The notes: generated by a model from the letters alone, not told the origin. DNA of 64,000 nt from Gemmatimonadota bacterium (GCA_040388625.1 JAZKBK010000004.1:434001-498000); one strand, 5' to 3'. Positions 27,386 to 36,894 are shown, counted from the first letter of the stretch. Program-made: numbers and translations.

Positions 27386-28198
27386 TCAGTACCTGAAGGT
27401 TAAGCCGATCGTCGTCGACAGACCGGAAAGGTCGATATTGTCGAAGCCCGAAAAGCTGTCGCTCAACTTGCCGTGCGCCCAGATGTACTTCGCTTCACCC
27501 GTGAGCGCGAGGTGTGGCGTGAGCGTGAAATCAAGACCGGCCAGTCCCTGCGCTGCCGGCGCCCAGTTGGATGAATTCAGATCGCTGGTGAAGACGTTGC
27601 TGGTGTTGGCGTCGACGAAGTCGCCGTGCTGGCGGAATCTGTACCACATCGCACCACCACCAACTCCGACGTAGGGTGCAAAGCGCGACGGCACCCACGC
27701 GAACCGTCCGACGGATCGACCACGATCCGCGAGATAGGCCTTGAGGCTCACCATCACAGGAACCCGGCGGAAGTCGGTAGTCTGCGTAATCTCCTGATTG
27801 TTCTGGTCGACCAGATGGCGATAGCTCGACGGAGTGGATGTGCCGGAATACGACGTGCCGAGCACGATGTCGAAACGCGGGGCGACACGTATTGCGAGGT
27901 CGGCACCGACGGTCATCCCACTGAAATCGCTCTTGTTGACCGATAACTGGTTTGTGGTGAACGAGAAAATATCGCTGCCCGCATTGGCGTGCGCGTAGCC
28001 GCCGCTAAGCGTCAGGCTACCGGCGGGTTGTTCGAACAGAAAGCCGTTTCCCGAGCTCTGAGCCGTTGCGGTCGACGTGATTCCTGCGACCAGTGCCGCG
28101 GCACCCAGGACGCGGAAAACGGGGATTCTGCGGGCGATACCGAGCCAGTTGCTTCCCCGGGCCGCCACGTGTGAATCGTGTCGTGGCTTTTCGTTCAC
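27386..28198 (-). CDS. outer-membrane beta-barrel protein
   Basis: A 270-residue protein from a GTG start. A long positively charged N-region leads to a hydrophobic segment (VLGAAALVAGITSTATAQ) with likely cleavage after ATA, residue about 46. The mature part alternates polar and hydrophobic residues with Gly and aromatics (LTLSGGYAHANAG, APYVGVGGGAMWYRF, LAGLDFTLTPHLALTGEAKYIW) and ends in the outer-membrane insertion signal FRY. This fits an OmpA/OmpW-like eight-stranded porin. It lies between a secreted phosphoesterase and the Tyr-rich repeat protein. Confidence 0.82.
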   Translation of the reverse strand: MNEKPRHDSHVAARGSNWLGIARRIPVFRVLGAAALVAGITSTATAQSSGNGFLFEQPAGSLTLSGGYAHANAGSDIFSFTTNQLSVNKSDFSGMTVGADLAIRVAPRFDIVLGTSYSGTSTPSSYRHLVDQNNQEITQTTDFRRVPVMVSLKAYLADRGRSVGRFAWVPSRFAPYVGVGGGAMWYRFRQHGDFVDANTSNVFTSDLNSSNWAPAAQGLAGLDFTLTPHLALTGEAKYIWAHGKLSDSFSGFDNIDLSGLSTTIGLTFRY

Positions 28199-28278
28199 CG
28201 CAGTCTCCGGTTGAGAGGTTTATGTGAATCAATGGTACACTCTGTGAGACCTGGCGGTCCATCGATTGTTAACGGCAA

Positions 28279-29391
28279 TTACCGGCCCGCCGTGGTCTTG
28301 CGGTAGATGTCCGGACCAAAGCTCGCGAGGCCCTTTTCGCCGGCGTAGCCGAGGTGCTCCAGGCCGAACAGGTCCTCGACACTGCGAAGCATGGAATAAT
28401 GGTTGTACGGCACATCTGATACCGTCCCCGGCTTGATGAACGGCGACATCAACACGGCGCCGATGCGACCACCGCCAGGGCCGTGAGCGCCGGGAAGATT
28501 GGTATTTGGCCCGGACGGCTCGTTGCAGCACGCGGACGCATCCGCGCTCGCCGCCTCGTCGAACGTCACGATGAGCAATCCGCCGTCGCGAAATGCCGGT
28601 GAGTGCGTAATGATCGGTACCCAGTGGCTCAGAAATTCATTGGCCGAGACCAATCCGCCCGGCTCACCGCTCTTGCACGGGCGATCGTGTCCGTCGTGAC
28701 AGAGACTGGGTGAGATGAAGCTGTAGCTCGGCGTCCGCCGTGCCGAGCTCAAATCTGCGCCGAGCGCGGTAAGCGGAACGACGTTGCGCTGACAGGACAC
28801 AGTGTCATCGATGATCGAATGGAAATACACGAACGGATTGTGCTTCGCCGCATACTGATCGGTCGGCGTGGCACGCTCCGTCGGGTCGCGTTGTCCGATT
28901 ACGGCGTGTCCGCAGGCGCGCGCTTCACGCGTCGTGTCATTGCCCATGTCTTCCATGTACGCTTTCCACTTCAGGTGTCGTGCGGACAGCTGATTCGCGA
29001 TCGTCTGAACGTGCGCGGGATAGACGCAGCCGAGTCCGATAGGTTGGCCGCCGGGTGCCATTCCGGTCTCGACGAATTCCACGTAGCGGCCGCAGTCGGC
29101 CTGTGTCGCCGGATTCGGCGCGAGCCCTGAAATCATCGTTATGTAGTTATCGAGACTCAGGTGGCCGGTTCCGTAGTACTGACGGAGGAATGCCCCTGCC
29201 TTCGTCATGCTGTCGGCCAGGTACGGGATCTGGGTGTCCGCGCCGAACGTGGTTTCGAAAGACTGGTTTTCGAGGACGATGATGAATACGTGCTTGATCG
29301 GCGGCGGGTGATACGTGCGTGGCGCCGGCATGAGGACCGACAACGCGCACGTACCACCGGTGACAGCATTGCGAATCAGACGACTGAGCAT
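28279..29391 (-). CDS. secreted phosphoesterase (phospholipase C / acid phosphatase family)
   Basis: A 370-residue member of the phosphoesterase family PF04185. The nucleophile motif is HVFIIVLENQSFETTFG at residues 34-50. Others are GTGHLSLDNYITMISG, TFDEA (residue about 276), AHGPGGGRIGAVLMSPFI and NHYSMLRSVEDLFGL. An N-terminal hydrophobic stretch with two Arg suggests export. The substrate could be phospholipids or phosphomonoesters. The family alone does not say. It is the second gene of a leftward group of envelope proteins. Confidence 0.88.
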   Translation of the reverse strand: MLSRLIRNAVTGGTCALSVLMPAPRTYHPPPIKHVFIIVLENQSFETTFGADTQIPYLADSMTKAGAFLRQYYGTGHLSLDNYITMISGLAPNPATQADCGRYVEFVETGMAPGGQPIGLGCVYPAHVQTIANQLSARHLKWKAYMEDMGNDTTREARACGHAVIGQRDPTERATPTDQYAAKHNPFVYFHSIIDDTVSCQRNVVPLTALGADLSSARRTPSYSFISPSLCHDGHDRPCKSGEPGGLVSANEFLSHWVPIITHSPAFRDGGLLIVTFDEAASADASACCNEPSGPNTNLPGAHGPGGGRIGAVLMSPFIKPGTVSDVPYNHYSMLRSVEDLFGLEHLGYAGEKGLASFGPDIYRKTTAGR

Positions 29392-29503
29392 GGCGAATCG
29401 GGATCGGCGTTATGGATGGCCTGCCTCCATCCATAAACTACGAAAACGGTCCCGCCAGCGCTGCTCCGCTCCGTAACGGTACGGAAGCGGAACAGTCCCG
29501 ATC

Positions 29504-30346
29504 TCACGGAAAGTGAAACACGCTCTTGATCGTCTTCTTAACCGCGTCGTTTGCCTTCTGCTTGGCCGCGTCAGCTGTGGAGCTCGCCGCATTGTTGCCG
29601 ACGTCCTTTGCAGCCGCCCCGAACATGTCGGCAATCGCCGTGCTGCCGCCTTTCAGCTGCATTAGCAGCGCGCTCTCGTCGAGCTGGTGGTAGCCCGCGG
29701 GAATCTGGAATACAGCGTCCGGCTGGGGCCCTTCCTGAACATTCTGGAGGTCCATCTCGCTGTTCTTGTCCTGCGACCTGCTTACGACATGAAGCTTATT
29801 GTCTATCCATGCGTAGCCTGACTGGGTGGTGCCGTTCGCATCGGTGGTCGTGACCGCCCACTTGTGAGCCGGACGGCCGTTCACGACGTCGGAGCCCGCG
29901 CTCTGACAGGTGAAGTGTGGCGCCTTGTGCGTGCTGTCCTGAAAGCGAAGGACCGCTTGGTTCCAGGCGCTGCACGGATCGCTGGTGGCGGGCGCGAACA
30001 GGCGCACGAGCGTGGGCGCCCCCGAACCGTTCAACACCGCGTTCACTATCGGGGAGTTGCTGCCGCCGATGTACGAGCGGTTCTTGTCCATCACTATCAC
30101 GGTCGATTTCTGGCCGGCGTCCCAGATCACACTTCCCTCCGGTTGGCCGTTCTGGAGCGTCTGGATCCGCATCTTTGTCTTGCCGACGTAGACTCGGGAC
30201 GTGTTCGTGCCATTCGCCGGTGTGCTGACGACGTCGGCGGAGAACTCCTGGGCGCCCGCCGAGCTCGCCGCGAGCGAAGTCACGGCCAGCGTCAGGCTCA
30301 TGACCACGCCCAGTCTTCGAAATCCGTTGCTCACTCTTGCCTCCAT
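29504..30346 (-). CDS. secreted LolA/DUF4412-like protein
   Basis: A 280-residue exported protein with a classical signal peptide (VVMSLTLAVTSLAASSAGAQ, cleavage near residue 33). The mature part resembles DUF4412/LolA-type half-barrels (RVYVGKTKMRIQT, GSVIWDAGQKSTVIVMDKNRSYI, NGRPAHKWAVTTTDANG, GYAWIDNKLHVVSRSQD). Residues about 245-280 form a lysine-rich amphipathic helix. It could bind lipids or act in envelope maintenance. Assignment is by pattern only. Divergent from the SARP regulator. Confidence 0.75.
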   Translation of the reverse strand: MEARVSNGFRRLGVVMSLTLAVTSLAASSAGAQEFSADVVSTPANGTNTSRVYVGKTKMRIQTLQNGQPEGSVIWDAGQKSTVIVMDKNRSYIGGSNSPIVNAVLNGSGAPTLVRLFAPATSDPCSAWNQAVLRFQDSTHKAPHFTCQSAGSDVVNGRPAHKWAVTTTDANGTTQSGYAWIDNKLHVVSRSQDKNSEMDLQNVQEGPQPDAVFQIPAGYHQLDESALLMQLKGGSTAIADMFGAAAKDVGNNAASSTADAAKQKANDAVKKTIKSVFHFP

Positions 30347-30523
30347 GGAACTTGTCCGCAGGCCGTCTGAATCCGCTCGGGAAGGTGACGCCAGCGCGGC
30401 GGTTATTGAATTGCGACATGAAAATGGTCGTCCGTGACGGGGCCGTCACGAGACCGTCACTTGCCGAGTTACGAGGGCGAATAGCATATTCAGGCTGCGG
30501 TAAGGCCTCGCCTAAGGCTGACA

Positions 30524-33490
30524 ATGATTCGCCTTGATACGTTGGGCGCGCTCGCGTTGCGTGGATCTGAGGGCGGTGAGCTGCGATCGGTGCTTACCCA
30601 ACCCAAGCGGCTGGCACTTCTGTGCTATCTCGCCGTCGAATCGCCGCGTGGCTTTCAGCGCCGCGACCGGCTGTTCGGACTGTTCTGGCCGGAACTCAGC
30701 CAGCCACAGGCTCGCCAGGCACTGCGACAGTCGCTTTATTTTCTGCGTCACTCGCTGGGCGAACCGGTGGTCGCCAACCGCGGAGCCGACGAGATCGGCG
30801 TCGACCCGTCGGTATTCCGCTGTGACGTTTCCGCCTTCCTGGATCTCTACCAGCGGGGCAGGCTCGAAGACGCCCTGGCGCTTTATCATGGCGACTTTCT
30901 CGCTGGATTCTTCGTGGACGAGCCATCGCCGGCTTTCGAGCACTGGCTCTATTCGACACGGGATGAGCTACGGAACATCGCAACCAACGCCGCGTGGACG
31001 CTGGCTGACGAGGCTGCGAGTCGCGGCGGTTCGAGCGAGGCTGCCCACTGGGGCCGATACGCGAGCCGACTCGATCCGGACGACGAGCGGTCGCTGCAAC
31101 GTCTCATCCGGCTGCTGGATAGCCAGGGTGACCGGGCGGGTGCACTGCGGGCGTATGCAGACTTCGCAGCATCACTTGCGACCGAGTTCGCTGCTGAGCC
31201 ATCGGCGGAGACCCGTGCGCTGATCGAAGCGGTGCGGAGCCGCACAGAACCATCGCATGCGGTCGCGTGGACGTCGGCGAAAAAGAACCAGGACACGCGT
31301 GACGATGCTGACAGGATGCAGCCACCCGAGCTGTCGCACAGAACCGCACTGGCCTCGGTGGCACCAACTACGGCAGCGCATGATTCATTCGCATCAACCG
31401 GCACGCGACGCACGTTCGCTCGTGACCGCGCATACCTCGTGCTCCCGTTTCTCATACTCGTCGCAGTCGCCGTCCTGGCTACGCGATACTTCCGGCGCGC
31501 GGATACGCCACCGATAGTGGCGGTGGGATGGATTCAGGATCCCAGCGGCGCCGATACCGGTGCGATCACGCGAACGTTTGCGGAATTGCTGGCGACCGAT
31601 CTCGCGCGCGTCCCGCGCCTCGGAGTTGTGAGCCGCGCCAGGCTGTATGATGTGCTTGGTCAGCTCGGTGCGCATGACGAGACGCCATCGGCTATCGCCG
31701 ACGCTGCACGACGCGCTGGTGCAACGCAGCTCATAGAGGCGGTGCTGTCGCGCGCCACGGACAGCACGATCCGCCTCGACGTTCGCCGCGTCGATCTTGC
31801 GACCGGCACAACTCACGGAATGCGGACCTTGCACGCAACTACCGTTGTGGATCTTGCGGATCGTGCGACTGCGCAGATTGCAATCGATTTCGGACTTCGC
31901 GCACCGACCAGGCCGCTGACCGGTGTGACAACGACGTCACTGACGGCACAGCGTCTCTATGAAGAGGGACTGCGCACGTTCTACAGTCGCGACGTGCCGG
32001 CTGCTGTCAGGTTGTTTCACGCGGCGCTGGACGAGGATTCAACATTTGCGATGGCGGCGTATTACGCCGGTGTCGGCGAGGAACAGACCGATGGACTCGC
32101 CGCGCGACGCGATCTTGCACTAGCGCTTCGTCTTGCCAGCCACGCTCCAGATCGTGAGCGACTGATTATTCGGCAGACCTGGGCATACGCCACCAACGAT
32201 CCAGCACAGCTCGCAATCGCCGAGTCGCTGGTGGCGGGCTACCCTGGTGATCCGGACGGCGAACTGGCGCTCGGCCGCGCACTCGGATGGAGCGGCGACT
32301 TCCTCGGCGCCATTCCGCATCTCCAGCGCGTGATCCACATGGACTCTCTCAGTCTGGCTGGACGGAGTCCGTGGTGTCGTGCGTGCGACGCGCTGGAGCT
32401 CGCGATCGCATCCTACATTGGCGCGGACTCGATGGACGCGACCGAGCGAGTGACGCGAGACTGGACCCGCATGCAGCCGCACACGCAGGAACCGTGGTGG
32501 TACCTCGCGTCCATGCTCGCACGCGAGAATCGTTACGACAGCGCGCTCGCCGCCGAGCACACCGCGGAGCGCCTGTCATCCGATCCCGCTGGAGACGTCA
32601 TAACGCGCGCGACGATCGCAATCGGCGCAGGTCGGTTCGCCGCTGCGGATCAGCTGTTGAGTGCACAGGCACAGGATGCCAACGCGGCACGGCGAAGTGA
32701 CGCACTGTGGTGGCTCATCATCAGCCTTCGGCATCAGGGACGTCTGCACGAAGCACTTGCCATTGCAGAGCAGATGGTGAGAGCCAGCGCGGACGAGCCG
32801 CCGGGTTTCAGCACGCCTCGCTCTCTGGATGCCCTCGCGATCGCGCAGGTGAATTTCGAGATGGGACACTTCGAGCTTGCTGCAGCGCAGTTCGACTCGA
32901 TCTCCAATTACGAGTGGCAGTTCTCGCGCGGGTTCACCAGGGAAGCACCCGGCCTCCTCGCGCGTCACCGAATCTGGATGACGACGCACGTTGCCACGGC
33001 GCTCGCTGCGGCACACGACACCACGCGACTAGCCTCGCTCGCCGATAGCGTAGCACTGTGGGCCAGACAGAGCGCGTTCTTCCGTGACCGTGTACTGCAC
33101 CACTACGTCCGTGGACTTCTCCTCGAAGCGCGCGGAAACAACGTCGCTGCCGAGCGCGAGTTTCGTGACGCGATGGTTTCACCCATCGACGGATACAATC
33201 GCGTGAATCTGGAGCTGGGCAAGGTACTCATCGCGGAGGGACGGCCGCGCGATGCGATCGCGGTGTTACAGGCACCGCTGCACGGATCGCTCGAAGCATC
33301 GAATTACTATCTAACGCAGACCGATCTCGAAGCGATGCTGGGCCAAGCGTTCGATCGCGCAAGCGAGCCCGACAGCGCGGTCAGCCACTACCGGCGCGTG
33401 CTCGCCGCGTGGCGTAACGCGGATCCAGAGTTCCGTCCGCGAGTGGCGGCAATCGCACAGCGTGTGCGCGTGCTCACTGCGAGGCGCTAA
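30524..33490 (+). CDS. SARP/BTAD-type transcriptional regulator with membrane anchor and TPR region
   Basis: A 988-residue protein. Residues 1-95 are an OmpR-like winged helix (RLDTLGALALRG, LTQPKRLALLCYLA, RRDRLFGLFWPE, ARQALRQSLYFLR). Residues 100-240 are the bacterial transcriptional activation domain BTAD. A single transmembrane helix lies at 304-323. Residues 330-450 resemble the TolB/adenylyl-cyclase-associated sensor segment (TFAELLATDLARVPRLGVVS). The rest is TPR-like helical repeats. DNA-binding faces the cytoplasm and the repeats the periplasm. ATG at 30524 follows AAGG. Divergent from the LolA-like gene, which may be its target. Confidence 0.88.
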   Translation: MIRLDTLGALALRGSEGGELRSVLTQPKRLALLCYLAVESPRGFQRRDRLFGLFWPELSQPQARQALRQSLYFLRHSLGEPVVANRGADEIGVDPSVFRCDVSAFLDLYQRGRLEDALALYHGDFLAGFFVDEPSPAFEHWLYSTRDELRNIATNAAWTLADEAASRGGSSEAAHWGRYASRLDPDDERSLQRLIRLLDSQGDRAGALRAYADFAASLATEFAAEPSAETRALIEAVRSRTEPSHAVAWTSAKKNQDTRDDADRMQPPELSHRTALASVAPTTAAHDSFASTGTRRTFARDRAYLVLPFLILVAVAVLATRYFRRADTPPIVAVGWIQDPSGADTGAITRTFAELLATDLARVPRLGVVSRARLYDVLGQLGAHDETPSAIADAARRAGATQLIEAVLSRATDSTIRLDVRRVDLATGTTHGMRTLHATTVVDLADRATAQIAIDFGLRAPTRPLTGVTTTSLTAQRLYEEGLRTFYSRDVPAAVRLFHAALDEDSTFAMAAYYAGVGEEQTDGLAARRDLALALRLASHAPDRERLIIRQTWAYATNDPAQLAIAESLVAGYPGDPDGELALGRALGWSGDFLGAIPHLQRVIHMDSLSLAGRSPWCRACDALELAIASYIGADSMDATERVTRDWTRMQPHTQEPWWYLASMLARENRYDSALAAEHTAERLSSDPAGDVITRATIAIGAGRFAAADQLLSAQAQDANAARRSDALWWLIISLRHQGRLHEALAIAEQMVRASADEPPGFSTPRSLDALAIAQVNFEMGHFELAAAQFDSISNYEWQFSRGFTREAPGLLARHRIWMTTHVATALAAAHDTTRLASLADSVALWARQSAFFRDRVLHHYVRGLLLEARGNNVAAEREFRDAMVSPIDGYNRVNLELGKVLIAEGRPRDAIAVLQAPLHGSLEASNYYLTQTDLEAMLGQAFDRASEPDSAVSHYRRVLAAWRNADPEFRPRVAAIAQRVRVLTARR

Positions 33491-33499
33491 CGTGGATGA

Positions 33500-33548
33500 C
33501 AAACAAGAATCCCGCCTCGTGCAGATGACGAGGCGGGATTCTTGTTTG
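33500..33548. terminator. bidirectional terminator between the SARP gene and rpsG
   Basis: A long perfect hairpin AACAAGAATCCCGCCTCGT with its exact complement after a 7-nt loop. The arms end in A-rich/T-rich runs on both strands. It closes the SARP transcript and the rpsL-rpsG transcript, which run towards each other. Confidence 0.9.
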
Positions 33549-33564
33549 CAGACGTCTGCGACTG

Positions 33565-34035
33565 CTACCAGCGATAGTGCGCGAACGCCTTGTTGGCTTC
33601 CGCCATTCTGTGGGTGTCTTCCTTCTTCTTCACGGCGTTGCCCTCGCCCTTGCTTGCCGCGATGACTTCGGCTGCGAGCTTGTCGGCCATGGACTTCTCG
33701 TTGCGGCCGCGTGAGTAGAGGATCAACCAGCGCATCGCGAGTGCCGTACGGCGCTCGGGGCGGACTTCGACTGGAACCTGGTACGTGGCGCCGCCGACGC
33801 GACGGCTCTTCACTTCGACCATCGGCTTGAGGTTGGCGATCGCCTGCTTGAAGACCGTGACCCCGGGCTGAGCGGTCTTCGCCTCGACGCTGTCCATCGC
33901 GTCGTTGAAGATGCGCTCGGCCGTGCTCTTCTTGCCCTGATACATCATGACGTTGATGAACTTCGCCACGGTCTGGCTGTCATAGCGCGAATCCGGAAGG
34001 ATGGTGCGCTTGACTGACTTTTTGCGACGGCTCAT
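33565..34035 (-). CDS. rpsG: 30S ribosomal protein S7
   Basis: A 156-residue S7 ([75 protein letters not shown]). It organises the 30S head and the tRNA exit site. Its ATG directly follows the rpsL stop. fusA, its usual downstream partner, is missing from this spot. Confidence 0.98.
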   Translation of the reverse strand: MSRRKKSVKRTILPDSRYDSQTVAKFINVMMYQGKKSTAERIFNDAMDSVEAKTAQPGVTVFKQAIANLKPMVEVKSRRVGGATYQVPVEVRPERRTALAMRWLILYSRGRNEKSMADKLAAEVIAASKGEGNAVKKKEDTHRMAEANKAFAHYRW

Positions 34036-34443
34036 TTACTTCTTCCCCTTGGTCGGTGCGGCCTTTCCGCCGGCCTTCGGCTTCTTGGTCCCGTACTTCG
34101 AGCGGCTGCGATTGCGGCCATTCACGCCGGAGGCGTCGAGAGTGCCGCGAACGATGTGGTAACGAACGCCAGGCAGGTCCTTCACACGACCACCGCGAAT
34201 GAGCACGATCGAGTGCTCCTGCAGGTTGTGACCCTCGCCCGGGATGTATGCGGTGACTTCGAAGCCGTTGGTGAGACGAACGCGCGCAACCTTCCGGAGG
34301 GCGGAGTTAGGCTTCTTGGGGGTGGTTGTGTACACGCGAGTGCACACGCCACGCTTCTGGGGATTGGACTTGAGCGCTGGCGCCTTTTCTTTCTTGGCCA
34401 CATCGCTGCGGCTCTGGCGTACCAGCTGATTGATTGTCGGCAT
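34036..34443 (-). CDS. rpsL: 30S ribosomal protein S12
   Basis: A 135-residue S12 in the decoding centre. It has [22 protein letters not shown] and [15 protein letters not shown]. The two lysines whose change gives streptomycin resistance (KKPNS and RVKDLPG) are both wild type. A lysine-rich tail ends the protein. It is preceded by a GC-rich region with no rpoC readthrough gene directly adjacent. Confidence 0.98.
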   Translation of the reverse strand: MPTINQLVRQSRSDVAKKEKAPALKSNPQKRGVCTRVYTTTPKKPNSALRKVARVRLTNGFEVTAYIPGEGHNLQEHSIVLIRGGRVKDLPGVRYHIVRGTLDASGVNGRNRSRSKYGTKKPKAGGKAAPTKGKK

Positions 34444-34584
34444 TTACCATGGATCGACAAGGAAAGGCCCTCCACAACGGAGTGGCCACAGCCTGGATAA
34501 TCTAGAGGGCGGAGCCCGCCGCAGCAACCCGGCATGCCCATCTCGATTCTCGATACCGCCCCGTCCGGTTAGATTGGATGCATC

Positions 34585-35001
34585 ATGCGGCGTCTCGTAA
34601 CCCTGCTTCTCTGCCTTTTCACCGCGACCGGAGCTCGCTCCAGCTTCGCGGCCGTTGGGCAGAACGCGCCGGCGCATGAACACACATCTGTATTTGCGAT
34701 CGGCCTCTCTGCCGCTGATTCCAGTCACGAGGCTCCAGCCGCAGATCCGGCCTGGACCGCGCCAGCCCCGGTCGTTCTCGCACCGGTCACGCGCGACGTA
34801 GCGCCCCATGCTGTTCGACAGCACGGCACTGCGTTCGCCGCACTCGCGCTCACCGTTCCAGAGCAGGAGACCGGGCGCGGCCAGTCGGCCGCTGCCCACC
34901 ACGCGCGTATCCAGCCTCTAAGGCGAGGGTATCGCGCGACCGGACCTCCACAGCACCTCGACATGTCGCCTTTCACGAATTCATTGGCGCGGCCTGCCTG
35001 A
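34585..35001 (+). CDS. possible small secreted protein
   Basis: A 138-residue frame starting with a signal-peptide-like stretch (MRRLVTLLLCLFTATGARSSFA). The remainder is Ala/Pro/His-rich with no recognised domain. A minus-strand frame of similar length covers part of it. The signal peptide and rightward context with the next two genes favour this strand. Uncertain. Confidence 0.4.
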   Translation: MRRLVTLLLCLFTATGARSSFAAVGQNAPAHEHTSVFAIGLSAADSSHEAPAADPAWTAPAPVVLAPVTRDVAPHAVRQHGTAFAALALTVPEQETGRGQSAAAHHARIQPLRRGYRATGPPQHLDMSPFTNSLARPA

Positions 35002-35052
35002 CCGTCGGGATCGACGGAAGGGGGCCTGGCGCCCCAATCCGTCAATCCCAAC

Positions 35053-35298
35053 ATGCCCGACAATACATATACAGCGGCCGAACGCCGCTCCGGTGATGCT
35101 CAACCCGTACGGCGAAGCTGGTTCCGACGCGAACCAGGACTTGCGGCCATCTTCCTCGGCCTCGGAGTGATGCTTCTTGCATTGCTGCTGCCGCAGGAAC
35201 AACGTACCATGGCATTCTACCCTGCGATCGCGCTCGTCGTGATCGGCACCCTTCTAACGCTGCGCCATGGCCCAGACAAGCATCAGGATTTCCGATGA
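35053..35298 (+). CDS. small membrane protein with two helices
   Basis: An 81-residue protein with two hydrophobic helices (AAIFLGLGVMLLALLL and MAFYPAIALVVIGTLLTL) separated by a short QEQR loop and polar ends. Function unknown. It runs in the same direction as the antiporter 94 nt downstream. Confidence 0.5.
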   Translation: MPDNTYTAAERRSGDAQPVRRSWFRREPGLAAIFLGLGVMLLALLLPQEQRTMAFYPAIALVVIGTLLTLRHGPDKHQDFR

Positions 35299-35392
35299 CC
35301 GGCTGGCGCTGATCGACAGTGAAGCGGCGGACGTCGCCCTTGCGTGATGTGACCTGCGCAGGGCGGCGTTCGCGGCCCGTGCCGCGAATCCC

Positions 35393-36886
35393 GTGAACGC
35401 ACCGATTGCGATCGCGGCGATACTTGCGACGGTCGGCATTCTGCTGGGCGGCTCCGTCGTTCTGACCCGCCTCACGGGACGCATCGGGATTCCAATCGCA
35501 CTTGGCTTCATCGCGGTGGGACTTCTGGCCGGTTCCGAAGGAATCGGCCACATCGCGTTCGAGAACTACAGCTTCGCGTTCCGTGCAGGCGTCGTCGCAC
35601 TGGTGCTCATCCTCTTCGACGGCGGGCTCAACACGCCGCCGTCGTCGCTGCGTCCGGTTGCCGCGCCGGCCCTCCTGCTCGCGACCGTCGGTGTGGTTGC
35701 AACAGCTGGAGTACTCGCTGCGTTCGCGCACCTTGCCGGCGGCCTCGACTGGCCGATCGCGCTGCTCATCGGCGCGGTGGTTTCATCGACCGATGCAGCT
35801 GCGGTGTTCGCGACGTTGCGCGGCAGCGGCACCTCGCTCAAATCACGCGTTGGCCGGTTGCTGGAAGCGGAGTCCGGACTCAACGATCCTGTCGCGATCA
35901 TCCTCACGATATCTCTCACGACGTTCGTGTTGTATCGCACGATCGAGAATGGCGGGAGCGTCTGGACACTCCCACTCACCGCGACATTCGAGATCGTGGT
36001 TGGCGGCGTCGCAGGGTGGCTCGCCGGCAAGGCGTCGACAAAACTCATAACTCAGGTACGCCTCGAGTCCGCCGGCCTCTATCCGGTGCTGACGCTCGCC
36101 ATAGCGATGACGGTTTTTGGCGTTACCACCCTGCTGCACGGAAGCGGCTTCATGGCAGTCTATGTCGCGGGTGTCGTGATCGCAGGCGCCACGCAACTGC
36201 CACACCGGCCAGCAATTCTTCGCGTGCACGATGCGTTCGCGTGGCTGGCGCAGATCGGGATGTTCCTCGTGCTCGGGCTGCTCGCATTTCCCACGCGTCT
36301 TGCAGCCGCAGCACTGCCGGGCCTCGGCCTCGCACTCGTGCTCACGCTGGTCGCGCGCCCAGCCGCCGTTGCGCTGTGTCTCGCACCGTTTCGCTACTCG
36401 CTCCGCGAAACGACGTTCATCGGCATCGTTGGACTGCGCGGCGCGGTTCCTGTCGTACTTGCAACCATCCCTGTAATGGCCGGCATTCCCGGCGCGCGCC
36501 GCATCTTCGATGTGGTGTTCTTCATCGTCGTGCTGAACACGCTGATGCCAGGCACGATCGTGGCGTGGCTCGCGCGCAAGCTGGGTGTGGTCGGAGCGGC
36601 GACACCCGAGGCGGCGGCGACGATCGTGATCGAATCGAGCGAGCCGATGCAGAGCTCGCTCAGATCGTATTTCGTGGACAGGGCATTGCCCGTATGCGGT
36701 GTGCCACTATCCGAAGTCCCGTTTCCGGACGGCGCCGCTGTCACGATGATCGTTCGCGGCACGGCGTTGCTGGTCGCCGAGGGCGCGACCCAGTTGCAAC
36801 CGGGTGATCACGTGTATGTGCTCGCATCGCCCCAAGCGGACCCGATGATACAACTTCTGTTCGGCCGACCGGAAATTCTGGAGTGA
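35393..36886 (+). CDS. CPA1-family cation/proton antiporter with a RCK-C (TrkA-C) domain
   Basis: A 497-residue membrane protein from GTG at 35393. About 12 helices span residues 1-395, with typical Na+(K+)/H+ exchanger segments (GRIGIPIALGFIAVGLLAG, VALVLILFDGGLNT, VSSTDAAAVFATLRG, LLEAESGLNDPVAIIL, GLRGAVPVVLATIPV). The soluble end (about 415-497) resembles TrkA-C (LRSYFVDRALPVCGVPLSEVPFP, LQPGDHVYVLASP). This matches NhaP2/CvrA-type potassium/proton antiporters that control K+ and cell volume. Ion choice is not certain. Confidence 0.9.
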   Translation: MNAPIAIAAILATVGILLGGSVVLTRLTGRIGIPIALGFIAVGLLAGSEGIGHIAFENYSFAFRAGVVALVLILFDGGLNTPPSSLRPVAAPALLLATVGVVATAGVLAAFAHLAGGLDWPIALLIGAVVSSTDAAAVFATLRGSGTSLKSRVGRLLEAESGLNDPVAIILTISLTTFVLYRTIENGGSVWTLPLTATFEIVVGGVAGWLAGKASTKLITQVRLESAGLYPVLTLAIAMTVFGVTTLLHGSGFMAVYVAGVVIAGATQLPHRPAILRVHDAFAWLAQIGMFLVLGLLAFPTRLAAAALPGLGLALVLTLVARPAAVALCLAPFRYSLRETTFIGIVGLRGAVPVVLATIPVMAGIPGARRIFDVVFFIVVLNTLMPGTIVAWLARKLGVVGAATPEAAATIVIESSEPMQSSLRSYFVDRALPVCGVPLSEVPFPDGAAVTMIVRGTALLVAEGATQLQPGDHVYVLASPQADPMIQLLFGRPEILE

Positions 36887-36894
36887 AAAGACAA

